This document shows positions 1 to 6,346 of a DNA stretch of 7,438 bases, piece after piece. The translations under genes were made by a program, and so were the position numbers. How positions within the stretch are numbered: position 1 is the first letter of the stretch; the number at the start of each line of letters is the position of its first letter. The DNA is from an uncultured Actinomycetes bacterium. Its GTDB lineage: Bacteria > Actinomycetota > Acidimicrobiia > Acidimicrobiales > Ilumatobacteraceae. The stretch covers positions 1-7,438 of the forward strand of contig CAIYHK010000386.1 of NCBI GenBank assembly GCA_903925985.1. Direction: 5' to 3'. The notes beneath the pieces were generated by a model. It saw only the letters and a list, made by a program, of their open reading frames with translations, had not been told where the DNA came from and did not search any database.

Positions 1-2
1 CC

Positions 3-401
3 ACGGCGTTCAACCAGGTGCCCAATGGGATCGGGGGCATAGAACACCGCATGGATCTCATGTATCAGGGTGTAGTGACCGGCAATATTTCACTTGAGCG
101 GTGGGTGGAACTCTGCTGCACAGCACCGGCAAAACTTTTTGGACTGCAATCACGCAAGGGGAGCATCACCGCAGGTGCTGATGCAGACATAGTCATCTAC
201 GACCCAAATGGCACGACCACGATCTCGTCCAAAACCCATCATATGAATCTTGATTACTCGGCTTATGAGGGGATCACGGTAGAAGGTGCGGTTAACCAAG
301 TACTCCTACGCGGCAACACCATTGTTCGTAATGGACAATTTATTGGAGACGCCACTGGTGGGCGCTTTGTGCGCCGCGAATTATCAAATGTGATTCGCTG
401 A
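3..401 (+). CDS. hydA: Dihydropyrimidinase / D-hydantoinase family amidohydrolase, C-terminal part (5' end outside window)
   Basis: This cyclic amidohydrolase hydrolyses dihydropyrimidines or hydantoins to N-carbamoyl amino acids in the cytoplasm (reductive pyrimidine catabolism or hydantoin use). The open frame enters from the left edge with no in-window start and ends at TGA 399-401, giving about 132 C-terminal residues. Family signatures are visible in order: the substrate-binding loop PNGIGGIEHRM, the helix around GNISLERWVELCCTAPAKLF, then KGSITAGADADIVIYDP, which closes the metal-dependent barrel and returns to the beta-sandwich, then a DYSAYEG segment, and a final strand with RGNTIVRNGQF. 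The metal-binding HxH, the carboxylated lysine and the catalytic aspartate lie upstream of the window, so activity cannot be judged. It converges on the SRPBCC gene with a 5-nt gap. Family assignment is confident; dihydropyrimidine versus hydantoin specificity cannot be told from this fragment. Confidence 0.9.
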   Translation, partial: TAFNQVPNGIGGIEHRMDLMYQGVVTGNISLERWVELCCTAPAKLFGLQSRKGSITAGADADIVIYDPNGTTTISSKTHHMNLDYSAYEGITVEGAVNQVLLRGNTIVRNGQFIGDATGGRFVRRELSNVIR

Positions 402-434
402 AATCTCTACTTGGTGAATTTGGAAGCGAGATTT
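401..434. terminator. Possible weak hairpin at the convergent hydA / SRPBCC junction
   Basis: AAATCTC at 401-407 is perfectly complementary to GAGATTT at 428-434, giving a 7-bp stem with a 20-nt loop. On the + strand the 3' arm runs directly into a short T run (432-435), as expected of an intrinsic terminator for the hydantoinase gene. The stem is AT-rich, the loop is long and the T run is short, so this is a weak candidate. The right arm lies inside the 3' end of the SRPBCC gene. Confidence 0.25.
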
Positions 435-847
435 TCGAGAGTCTTTTCGATTGACACTCGGTTGCGAGTCGGTGCATTCATGCGTCGCAGCATCTTCACA
501 TTCCGGGCTGTGGTCATATCGAACTGCTCGGTCACATTGGTGCCACCATCAGTTGGCTCAAGTATGTAACGCCAACGGTGCCCGCCCATGTGGCACCATG
601 CAATCAAGCGACCCTCTTCGAATTCCACGACCTTGTTGGTGATCAAATATGGAACCTTGATGCGCATCCGCATCCCGAACTTTGATCCAAGCTCCAGTCG
701 CTTCGGGGCTTTTACGCGTGCGGCCAGCACTGAGTCTGAGCCGTCAATTTCGTGGTGGCGGCGCGGATCCGCGAGTAGCTCAAAAATCTCTGCCGAATTC
801 GCTGGTACAAATTTTGTTACTGATATGACAAGGTCGGAATCGTTCAT
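407..847 (-). CDS. SRPBCC (START/polyketide cyclase-like) family protein
   Basis: This 146-residue cytoplasmic protein starts at ATG 847-845 and stops at TAG 409-407. It has the SRPBCC helix-grip layout: an N-terminal strand ending in a VPANSAEIFELLADP segment (first strand and first helix, about residues 8-30), central strands including GSKFGMRMRI and VVEFEEGRLIAWCHMGGH (about 54-90), a WRYILEPTDGGTNVTEQF strand pair (about 92-110), and a long C-terminal helix that would cap the hydrophobic cavity (about 113-144). Length is normal for a single-domain member. Such proteins bind hydrophobic ligands; some are cyclases, hydratases or lipid carriers, and the ligand here cannot be read from sequence. 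It is the last gene of the minus-strand train, 30 nt after the flavoprotein. SRPBCC domains can be found fused to TIGR01777 epimerases, so its presence two genes away from one suggests a functional link (inference). Confidence 0.8.
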   Translation of the reverse strand: MNDSDLVISVTKFVPANSAEIFELLADPRRHHEIDGSDSVLAARVKAPKRLELGSKFGMRMRIKVPYLITNKVVEFEEGRLIAWCHMGGHRWRYILEPTDGGTNVTEQFDMTTARNVKMLRRMNAPTRNRVSIEKTLENLASKFTK

Positions 848-877
848 GGTTCTAAGTCTGCCCTACAAAACGCCAAC

Positions 878-2101
878 TCAGGCATTGATGATCGCGTGAG
901 CGCACCGACGTCCTGAATATAGGGCCCCCTGAATAGAAGCGGTGTCGCGGTGATCGCCACAGACCCACAGGCCATCTTGCAAGCGGATGTTCTTTTTTGG
1001 GCTGAATGGTGGTGTTTGATCGGGTTGTCCATGGGGGATTCGATACGAACGCAGGAAACGCCACGAGTCAACTTGGTGCCCCCACCACCCTCGCAATTGT
1101 GTGCGCACGGCCTCTTCAAGATTGGTGTCGGTTGATCCCGGCACGGCGGCAACGATGAGGTGTTTTCCCTCTGGCGCATACGAAGGAGCGACATTTGACA
1201 TCACAGCAACGTTGAGTGCCGGTCCACTGCGGTCGGCATCAAGAATTATGTACTTGTGCTTCACCGGCGCATTTGGTGCTGCGAAGTAAACACCGGTTAC
1301 ACACTTGGAGTCGACAGTGGGTAGACCAAGTAGCGCGCTAGCTGCAGGCCCTTCAGTTGCAACAACGATGTGTTTTGGTTTGAGGCTTCGGCCATCAACT
1401 GTGTGCACATGACCATTGTTCACACTTGTGACTTTGCTGTTTATCTCCACCATGCCCGGAGGTAGTTGGGCGAGTAGTTGCTCTGGAATCGCGCGCATGC
1501 CATCGGCAGGTACTCCTGCACGACCGCGGGCCAATGAACGAAATACAACATCAAACATGCGCCTGGATGCGGCTAGTTCCGGGTCGAGTTGAATACCGCC
1601 AGCTAGGGGCCGGAAGAATGACTCAACAAATTCTCCGGAGAAATGCATTTTGCGCAAAGCCTCAGCGGTGGAGATGTCTTTTCCACGGAGCAGTCGCGGT
1701 GCTGAGCGGCTCTGTACCTTGAGTCGTAGAGCTGCGATTCTTAACTTGTCAGCAAAGCCCCCGACTGGAGCAGTGAGGGTTGAAGCCAGAGTGAGTGGCT
1801 TACGCAATGGATCCCCGATGACATGCTCACTGCCGTTAATGCGAACCGAAGCCCCTGGCTCAAAGGTCTTGATGTCGAGTGCTTTCAGGTCGAACTGGCT
1901 CTTCAGTTCTGGATAATCAGTGAGAACAACTTGGAATCCGCGATCGAGAGTAAATCCGTCTACGCGGTCCGAGCGCACGCGACCACCGACACCATCAGAA
2001 GCCTCCAACACTGAGACGGACAATCCGGCACGATGCAGATAAGCAGCGCACGAAAGCCCGGCAAGACCAGCCCCTACGATGACGACGTCTGGTTGACTCA
2101 C
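878..2101 (-). CDS. FAD-dependent oxidoreductase, amine oxidase / phytoene desaturase-like
   Basis: This 407-residue flavoprotein belongs to the amine-oxidase / phytoene-desaturase / protoporphyrinogen-oxidase superfamily. Residues 5-33 form the FAD ADP-binding beta-alpha-beta unit (VVIVGAGLAGL, G10-x-G12-x-x-G15, with E33 ending strand 2), followed by the GG doublet G39-G40-R41 and a DRGFQVVLTDYPE segment typical of this subgroup. The C-terminal FAD motif is at about 376-407 (DGLWVCGDHRDTASIQGAL). The middle region (about 95-300) is the substrate domain. There is no signal peptide or membrane helix. The start is GTG 2101-2099, overlapping the TGA of the upstream gene in a GTGA tetranucleotide, which implies translational coupling. 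The substrate is unknown: carotenoid, porphyrin and amine oxidation are all possible from fold alone. The TIGR01777 and SRPBCC neighbours argue for a lipid- or isoprenoid-like hydrophobic substrate, but only as inference. Confidence 0.88.
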   Translation of the reverse strand: MSQPDVVIVGAGLAGLSCAAYLHRAGLSVSVLEASDGVGGRVRSDRVDGFTLDRGFQVVLTDYPELKSQFDLKALDIKTFEPGASVRINGSEHVIGDPLRKPLTLASTLTAPVGGFADKLRIAALRLKVQSRSAPRLLRGKDISTAEALRKMHFSGEFVESFFRPLAGGIQLDPELAASRRMFDVVFRSLARGRAGVPADGMRAIPEQLLAQLPPGMVEINSKVTSVNNGHVHTVDGRSLKPKHIVVATEGPAASALLGLPTVDSKCVTGVYFAAPNAPVKHKYIILDADRSGPALNVAVMSNVAPSYAPEGKHLIVAAVPGSTDTNLEEAVRTQLRGWWGHQVDSWRFLRSYRIPHGQPDQTPPFSPKKNIRLQDGLWVCGDHRDTASIQGALYSGRRCAHAIINA

Positions 2102-2997
2102 TTCTTGAGAATATCGGCGAGCGCCCGATCCAGAGTCGCGTGACGGAATCCGTAACCAGAAGCAAGCAAAGCATTTGGCGCTACACGCTGACCCGTGAAT
2201 AAAAGTGCATCTGCGAGTTCGCCACCTAGCAGCAACTTGGGCCCGAATGAAGGGATTGGAAGAAATGCTGGTCGGCGCAGAGTGCGGGCAAGAGTTTTTG
2301 CAAACTCGGCTTGTGTTACCGCACCGGGGGCGGTGAGGTTCACGGCACCTGATACATCGGTGGTCAAGAGATGAATAATCGCATCAACTTCATCGTCGAT
2401 GCTGATCCAGCTCTGATACTGGGTGCCTTTACCGAGTTTGCCCCCGAGTCCCAGTTTGAAAATCAAGAGTTGTTTTCCGAGTGCGCCACCTTTGCGAGAA
2501 AGAACAATTCCGGTGCGGAGAAAAACAGTACGGATGCCAGCGTCAAGTGCAGGTTTTGCAGCGGCTTCCCATTCAGTGCAGACCTTCGCCAAGAAGTTTG
2601 TTGCAGGCGTTGTGGATTCATCGACTACTTCATCACCGCGTGGTCCATAAACCCCGATTGCTGAACCCGATAGAAACACGCGTGGCTTTACTGCCAAACC
2701 AGCAATGGCCCGTGCCAGCACCTGAGTGCCCTTGACTCGTGAGTCAAGAATTTCCTGCTTGTACTTTTCGCTCCATCGCTTATCACCAATGCCAGCACCT
2801 GCGAGGTGTATCACGGCATCGGGTTGTGATGCTGCAAGAGCTTCGGCATCAATGGTTTCGGTCGCGGGATTCCAATAAATTTCGCCGATCTTTGCGGTGC
2901 GCCTAACTAACGGGAAAACCTGATGGCCTTCGGATTTAAGTTGCGCAACAAGAGCGGTGCCGATGAGCCCAGAGGCTCCGGAGATAACGATGTTCAT
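2098..2997 (-). CDS. TIGR01777 family epimerase-like NAD(P)-binding protein (SDR39U1 / YfcH type)
   Basis: This 299-residue atypical extended short-chain dehydrogenase starts with a Rossmann motif, GASGLIG at residues 7-13, directly after the initiating MNIVIS. Family signatures follow: HLAGAGIGDKRWSEKYK and SRVKGTQ (about 70-100), SGSAIGVYG (about 107-115) and TEWEAAA (about 137-143). The C-terminal DUF1731 domain has PIPSFGPKLLLGGELADALL and then a VAPNALLASGYGF stretch (about 245-285). Length matches the family (about 300 residues). An upstream extension to 3033 would add 12 residues before the conserved start, so ATG 2997-2995 is preferred. It begins 4 nt after the permease stop and its own TGA overlaps the flavoprotein GTG, so it sits mid-operon. 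The biochemical function of the family is poorly defined; the cofactor site is clear but the substrate is not. Confidence 0.92.
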   Translation of the reverse strand: MNIVISGASGLIGTALVAQLKSEGHQVFPLVRRTAKIGEIYWNPATETIDAEALAASQPDAVIHLAGAGIGDKRWSEKYKQEILDSRVKGTQVLARAIAGLAVKPRVFLSGSAIGVYGPRGDEVVDESTTPATNFLAKVCTEWEAAAKPALDAGIRTVFLRTGIVLSRKGGALGKQLLIFKLGLGGKLGKGTQYQSWISIDDEVDAIIHLLTTDVSGAVNLTAPGAVTQAEFAKTLARTLRRPAFLPIPSFGPKLLLGGELADALLFTGQRVAPNALLASGYGFRHATLDRALADILKK

Positions 2998-3001
2998 CTG
3001 G

Positions 3002-4852
3002 TCAGTCAACCACCACGGGCACGGAAGTAACAACCGTGTTCGGGCGGTAGAGGAGTTTTGCCTTGAGCGTAAAGGCAGAGTTGTTGTGCAACCACTGAGT
3101 ACGAAGGTCGGTCACAAACTCTGGGATCACAACAGTAACTATGTCATCGGCGTCTTCTGCGTCGAGTTCGTCAATGCGATTCATGATCACACCAGAGAGT
3201 TCACGGAATGGCGAGTGGATGATGTCCAATTTCACGGTCATTCCGTAATCAATCCATTGCTGAGCAATGTGTTCTGCTTCCTCATCGTCGTGGGCAACGG
3301 TCAAAGCGATGAGTCGATCAGGGGCGAGGCTCTTCGCATATGAAATCGCATTGAGAGTTCCGCGATTCATCGCACCAACCAAAACAATTACCAGGTGTGT
3401 TTGGCGTGGCACTTTGTATCCGGGTTCAACAGCTACAGCGGTCCGTACTTTCAGGTAGTGGCGCTTTATTGATTTGAAAATGATTACCAAGAGAGGAATC
3501 ACAATTACCGGCAACCATGCACCATCGGTGAATTTGGTTACGATCACGACGCCCGCAACAAAGAAGGTTGTGACAGCACCAACAGCATTGATGGCCATAT
3601 GGAATCGCCAACGCGCTCCGCGATGTCGCCAATGGTGAACACACATACCGGTTTGGCTCAACGTAAAACCAGTAAACACGCCGATGGCGTAAAGCGGAAT
3701 CAGCGCTGTGACTTTGCCGCCAAAGGCGACAATCAAGACAATTGCCATTGTGGCGAGGAAGATAATCCCGTTTGAAAAAACGAGTTTCGTACCACGATTG
3801 GCAAATTGGCGTGGCAGATAATTGTCTTTGGCGATGATTGACGACAATCGCGGGTAGTCGGCGTAAGCGGTGTTGGCTGCGAGGATCAAAATCGCAAAAG
3901 TTGCGAATTGCATGATGAAGAACATGACATTGCGCCCGCCGTACACATGCTCAGCCATTTGTGCAAGCACGGTGTCGTTGATTAGCCCTTCGTGATCCTT
4001 GACGGGTTCGAGCTCTTTGGCCAGCAAACTGATGCCAAAGAAACAGGTGCCGAGAATTACGGCCATCATGATCAGGGTGTTGGAAGCATTCTTGGATTCC
4101 GGTTTTTGGAAAGCCGGTACGCCGTTTGAAACGGCTTCCACGCCAGTCAGTGCTACAGCCCCGGAAGCGAACGCCTTCAGGAAGAAAAAGAGTGTTATCG
4201 CACCCTGCTGCTCAATGAGTTCTTTTGCCTCACCTACGTGCTCAATCGGTGGCAGATCTTTGACATACACGCGGTACAGACCGACAACGATAAGAAGTAC
4301 CAAAGAGCCAACATAGAGATATGTCGGCGGGGCAAACAACGCCCCAGACTCCCTCACGCCGCGCAAGTTGGCGAGAGTCATGACGATGATGAATCCAACG
4401 CACAATTCCACTCTGTAATCCGCTAAGCCGTTGAAAGCAGAAATTATCGCGGCGCTTCCACCAGCAACGGACACGGCAACGGTGAGTATGTAGTCGGTTA
4501 GCAGTGATCCGCCGGCTACGAGTGATGGCATCTCGCCTAGGTTCTCCTTCGAAACCACATAAGAACCGCCTCCACTTGGGTACGCGTAGATGGTTTGGCG
4601 ATAACTACTGACCACGATGGCAAGCAGAACGATCACCATGATCGCCAAAGGCACAAGCTTGGAATAGGCCGCAGCACCCGCCGCTGCTGCCGAGAGGAAC
4701 ACGATCAGGATTTCCTCTGTCGCATACGCGGTGGACGAAATGGCGTCGCTGGCGAAAACCGGCAATGCCACTTTTTTTGGCAGCCGCTGATGCTGCTCCT
4801 CGGAACTGGCGATCGGATTGCCGATCAAGAACTTCTTGAACCTATTAGCCAT
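3002..4852 (-). CDS. kimA: KimA-like APC-superfamily potassium/proton symporter (Rv2690c family)
   Basis: This 616-residue membrane protein has about 12 hydrophobic segments (roughly residues 28-460) and a C-terminal cytosolic USP-like domain (about 485-616). Automatic annotation would usually call it an amino-acid permease. The N-terminus (FKKFLIGNPI) and the spacing of key polar residues match Bacillus subtilis KimA (formerly YdaO), a K+ importer: D36 and Y43 in SDAISSTAY, D120-Y121-x-x-T124 in TDYILT, T236 and E239 in LTGVEA, and Y388 in PLYAIGVF. In the KimA structure, as I recall it, the equivalents contribute to K+ coordination and proton coupling. Expected role: proton-driven K+ uptake at the plasma membrane. 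The start is ATG 4852-4850; an extension to 5032 would run through the divergent RCK gene and lacks family similarity. It heads the minus-strand operon and is divergent from two RCK genes, as in mycobacteria. Amino-acid transport remains the alternative. Confidence 0.85.
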   Translation of the reverse strand: MANRFKKFLIGNPIASSEEQHQRLPKKVALPVFASDAISSTAYATEEILIVFLSAAAAGAAAYSKLVPLAIMVIVLLAIVVSSYRQTIYAYPSGGGSYVVSKENLGEMPSLVAGGSLLTDYILTVAVSVAGGSAAIISAFNGLADYRVELCVGFIIVMTLANLRGVRESGALFAPPTYLYVGSLVLLIVVGLYRVYVKDLPPIEHVGEAKELIEQQGAITLFFFLKAFASGAVALTGVEAVSNGVPAFQKPESKNASNTLIMMAVILGTCFFGISLLAKELEPVKDHEGLINDTVLAQMAEHVYGGRNVMFFIMQFATFAILILAANTAYADYPRLSSIIAKDNYLPRQFANRGTKLVFSNGIIFLATMAIVLIVAFGGKVTALIPLYAIGVFTGFTLSQTGMCVHHWRHRGARWRFHMAINAVGAVTTFFVAGVVIVTKFTDGAWLPVIVIPLLVIIFKSIKRHYLKVRTAVAVEPGYKVPRQTHLVIVLVGAMNRGTLNAISYAKSLAPDRLIALTVAHDDEEAEHIAQQWIDYGMTVKLDIIHSPFRELSGVIMNRIDELDAEDADDIVTVVIPEFVTDLRTQWLHNNSAFTLKAKLLYRPNTVVTSVPVVVD

Positions 4853-4886
4853 GCGTTTGTAAGCCTTGCACAGTCTGTAAGTGCAG

Positions 4887-4915
4887 TCCGATTTAGTACT
4901 CGGATTGATCCGATT
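4887..4915. repeat. TCCGATT direct repeat with internal CGGAT-TG-ATCCG dyad
   Basis: Two identical heptamers, TCCGATT, occupy 4887-4893 and 4909-4915. Between and overlapping them is a 12-nt dyad at 4901-4912 (CGGAT, 2-nt spacer, ATCCG). The arrangement of half-sites on both strands with helical-turn spacing resembles an operator. No cognate regulator is encoded in the window. Confidence 0.4.
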
Positions 4916-4972
4916 AGGAGAGCCTCTAGCCCCCAGTCCTACGATGACAACTGAGCCCAAAGGCTTAGATGC

Positions 4973-4978
4973 AGGGAG
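4973..4978 (+). promoter_or_regulatory. Shine-Dalgarno deciding the start of the first RCK gene
   Basis: AGGGAG lies 5 nt before GTG 4984-4986. The in-frame ATG at 4969 overlaps the upstream side of this site and has no comparable site of its own. The GTG start also yields a protein beginning MHVVIVGCG, where the Rossmann strand of this family normally begins. Confidence 0.8.
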
Positions 4979-4983
4979 TAACT

Positions 4984-5646
4984 GTGCATGTAGTAATTGT
5001 TGGTTGCGGGAGAGTTGGATCATCCCTCGCACGCCAGTTGGAAGAGTCTGGCCATACCGTTGCAGTTGTTGACCGTAAGTCAGATGCTTTCCAGCGCCTT
5101 GGCCCTGATTTCAAAGGCCAGACCATTTCAGGAATCGGATTTGACCGAGATGTTCTTTTGTCGGCCGGCATTGAGCGCGCAGAAGCACTTGCTGCAGTAA
5201 CTAACGGCGACAACTCAAACATCCTGGTGGCTCGAGTTGCGCGGGAAAACTTCGGAATCGAACGCGTTGTCGCGCGCATTTATGATCCGCGTCGCGCTGC
5301 TATTTACCAGCGCTTAGGTATCGCTACCGTGGCCACCGTTTCTTGGACCACAGAGCGCGTGTTGCGGCGCATGTTGCCCGAGCAGCATTCGACCGAATGG
5401 ATTGACCCGAGCGCCAAGGTGTCACTGGTGGAGCGCACCTTGCCGTCACGTTGGGCTGGAAAACAAGTTCTCGAACTCGAGTCCCTAGGAATTCGGGTTG
5501 TGGCCGTATCGCGGCTGGGGGAGTCGATGTTGCCAACCACATCACTTGTGGCACAACAGGGCGACATTGTTTATCTCGCCGTTCCAAGCTCGGCGGTGGC
5601 TGGTCTCACTGAATTGTTGGAGCGCTCTGTCGGAGGTGACCACTGA
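4984..5646 (+). CDS. ceoB: TrkA/RCK-type potassium uptake regulator, first of pair (CeoB-like)
   Basis: This 220-residue cytosolic RCK protein regulates potassium transport by binding nucleotides. RCK_N (about residues 1-120) begins with VVIVGCGRVG (G7-x-G9-x-x-G12), with D30 ending strand 2 as expected for NAD(H) or adenine-nucleotide binding. The family segment TNGDNSN (73-79) and the helix VARIYDPRRAAIYQRLGI (96-113) follow. A C-terminal RCK_C region (about 140-215) contains a GIRVVAVSRLGESMLP hairpin and a GDIVYLAV strand. Single RCK_N+RCK_C proteins of about 220 residues are typical of actinobacterial CeoB/CeoC and of KtrA, unlike the doubled enterobacterial TrkA. The preferred start is GTG 4984, on the basis of its Shine-Dalgarno. 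It overlaps the next gene by one base (TGATG) and is divergent from the KimA-like permease. The two probably form a hetero-oligomer (inference). Confidence 0.92.
   Translation: MHVVIVGCGRVGSSLARQLEESGHTVAVVDRKSDAFQRLGPDFKGQTISGIGFDRDVLLSAGIERAEALAAVTNGDNSNILVARVARENFGIERVVARIYDPRRAAIYQRLGIATVATVSWTTERVLRRMLPEQHSTEWIDPSAKVSLVERTLPSRWAGKQVLELESLGIRVVAVSRLGESMLPTTSLVAQQGDIVYLAVPSSAVAGLTELLERSVGGDH
5632..5639 (+). promoter_or_regulatory. Strong Shine-Dalgarno for the second RCK gene
   Basis: GGAGGTGA ends 6 nt before ATG 5646-5648 and lies inside the last codons of the first RCK gene. Together with the TGATG one-base stop/start overlap, it supports coupled translation of the two proteins, consistent with roughly equal amounts. 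Confidence 0.85.
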
Positions 5647-6317
5647 TGAAGGTTCTAATCGCGGGTGGAGGCAGTGTTGGTCGGTTTATGGCTGAACAAC
5701 TCGCCGATGGTGGACACGTTGTGACCATCATTGACAATGATCGTGCGGTAGTCGCAAAGTACAAAGAAGCAGACGCATCACATGGTGTTACCTGGGTGAT
5801 GGGTGACGCGTGCGAAGTCGGTGCACTCGGTGACACCGGCGTTGCTGAAGTTGACGTTGTTGCAGCAGTTACCGGTGATGACGAAGACAACCTTGTGGTG
5901 TCACTCTTGTGCAAGCAGGAGTTTGGCGCGCCACGTGTAATTGCACGCGTGAACAACCCTAAGAACGAGTGGATGTTCAACGAGATGTGGGGCGTGGACG
6001 TTGCTGTTAGTACGCCGCATCTGCTTACTGGTCTCGTGCAGGAAGCGGTAACCGTTGGCACACTCGTGCGGCTGTTGTCAATCAAGGGTGGCAAGGTGAA
6101 ACTCGATGAGGTGACCCTCTCGGAATCATCACCCGCGGTTAACAAAGAAATTGGTGAGCTTCATATTCCGCGTGATTCCAGCATCGTGGCCGTGATTCGC
6201 GAAGAGCGTGTGATGGTTCCGCGTGAGGATTCGGTCTTACGCGCCGGCGATGAAGTAATGGTGCTCGTTAACGAGGAATCCGAAGAGGACGTGCGCCGAA
6301 TCCTTATCGGCGGTTGA
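5646..6317 (+). CDS. ceoC: TrkA/RCK-type potassium uptake regulator, second of pair (CeoC-like)
   Basis: This 223-residue RCK protein is homologous to its upstream neighbour but clearly diverged. RCK_N opens with VLIAGGGSVGRF (G7-x-G9-x-x-G12), with D30 ending strand 2. TGDDEDN at 76-82 and RVNNPKNEWMF at 101-111 are the nucleotide-binding and subunit-interface signatures. RCK_C (about 140-222) includes SSIVAVIREERVMVPRED and a GDEVMVLV strand. No membrane helices are present, so it would act as a cytosolic subunit on a transporter. No TrkH/KtrB-type pore gene lies in the window; the nearest transporter is the divergent KimA-like permease, as in mycobacteria. The C-terminal domain may bind c-di-AMP or nucleotides by analogy with KtrA, but I see no residue-level proof. 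It converges on the OB-fold gene with a 16-nt gap. Confidence 0.92.
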   Translation: MKVLIAGGGSVGRFMAEQLADGGHVVTIIDNDRAVVAKYKEADASHGVTWVMGDACEVGALGDTGVAEVDVVAAVTGDDEDNLVVSLLCKQEFGAPRVIARVNNPKNEWMFNEMWGVDVAVSTPHLLTGLVQEAVTVGTLVRLLSIKGGKVKLDEVTLSESSPAVNKEIGELHIPRDSSIVAVIREERVMVPREDSVLRAGDEVMVLVNEESEEDVRRILIGG

Positions 6318-6325
6318 ACGCAACC

Positions 6326-6346
6326 TTTGCCGCTCAGCTCGGCAAA
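6326..6346. terminator. Hairpin at the convergent ceoC / OB-fold junction
   Basis: TTTGCCG at 6326-6332 and CGGCAAA at 6340-6346 form a perfect 7-bp inverted repeat with a 7-nt loop (CTCAGCT). The symmetry means both converging transcripts would form it. Neither 3' arm is followed by a real T run, so it is not a textbook intrinsic terminator. Position and symmetry suggest a shared bidirectional transcript end or 3'-end stabiliser. The OB-fold gene's stop codon (6336-6334) lies within the loop. Confidence 0.45.

Larger units (their letters stand above)
4853..4983. promoter_or_regulatory. Divergent control region between kimA-like gene and RCK pair
   Basis: This 131-nt spacer must hold the promoters for both directions. 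I could not identify a convincing -35/-10 pair on either strand. It is rich in small symmetries. TCCGATT occurs at 4887-4893 and 4909-4915, exactly 22 nt apart (about two helical turns). An overlapping dyad CGGAT-TG-ATCCG lies at 4901-4912. TGCAC/GTGCA (4867-4871 and 4881-4885) could form a hairpin just upstream of the kimA-like start. AGCC/GGCT (4954-4957 and 4962-4965) flanks a CAAA loop near the RCK start. Binding of a shared regulator or RNA-level control is possible but unproven. Confidence 0.5.

Noticed and set aside
844..1194. Minus-strand frame of 116 codons overlapping the flavoprotein in another frame
   Set aside because: It is a shadow of the flavoprotein C-terminus, which carries a clear FAD motif in the correct frame.
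2957..3343. A 128-codon open frame on the plus strand
   Set aside because: It is antisense to the end of the permease and start of the epimerase-like gene, with no recognisable domain or ribosome binding site.
3002..4852. Calling the permease an amino-acid transporter
   Set aside because: It shares the APC fold, but the polar residue pattern and C-terminal USP-like domain match KimA better; the amino-acid option is kept only as an alternative.
4853..4983. c-di-AMP (ydaO-yuaA) riboswitch before the KimA-like gene
   Set aside because: It was expected from some KimA genes, but the leader is short and I do not recognise the conserved core; only small unrelated hairpins are visible.
4853..5032. 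Upstream extension of the permease by 60 residues
   Set aside because: It would overlap the divergent RCK gene, and the added sequence lacks similarity; the family N-terminus begins at the MANRF methionine.
5606..6145. A 179-codon open frame on the minus strand
   Set aside because: It is antisense to the two well-supported RCK genes; the translation is low-complexity Ser/Thr/Pro-rich with no family resemblance.
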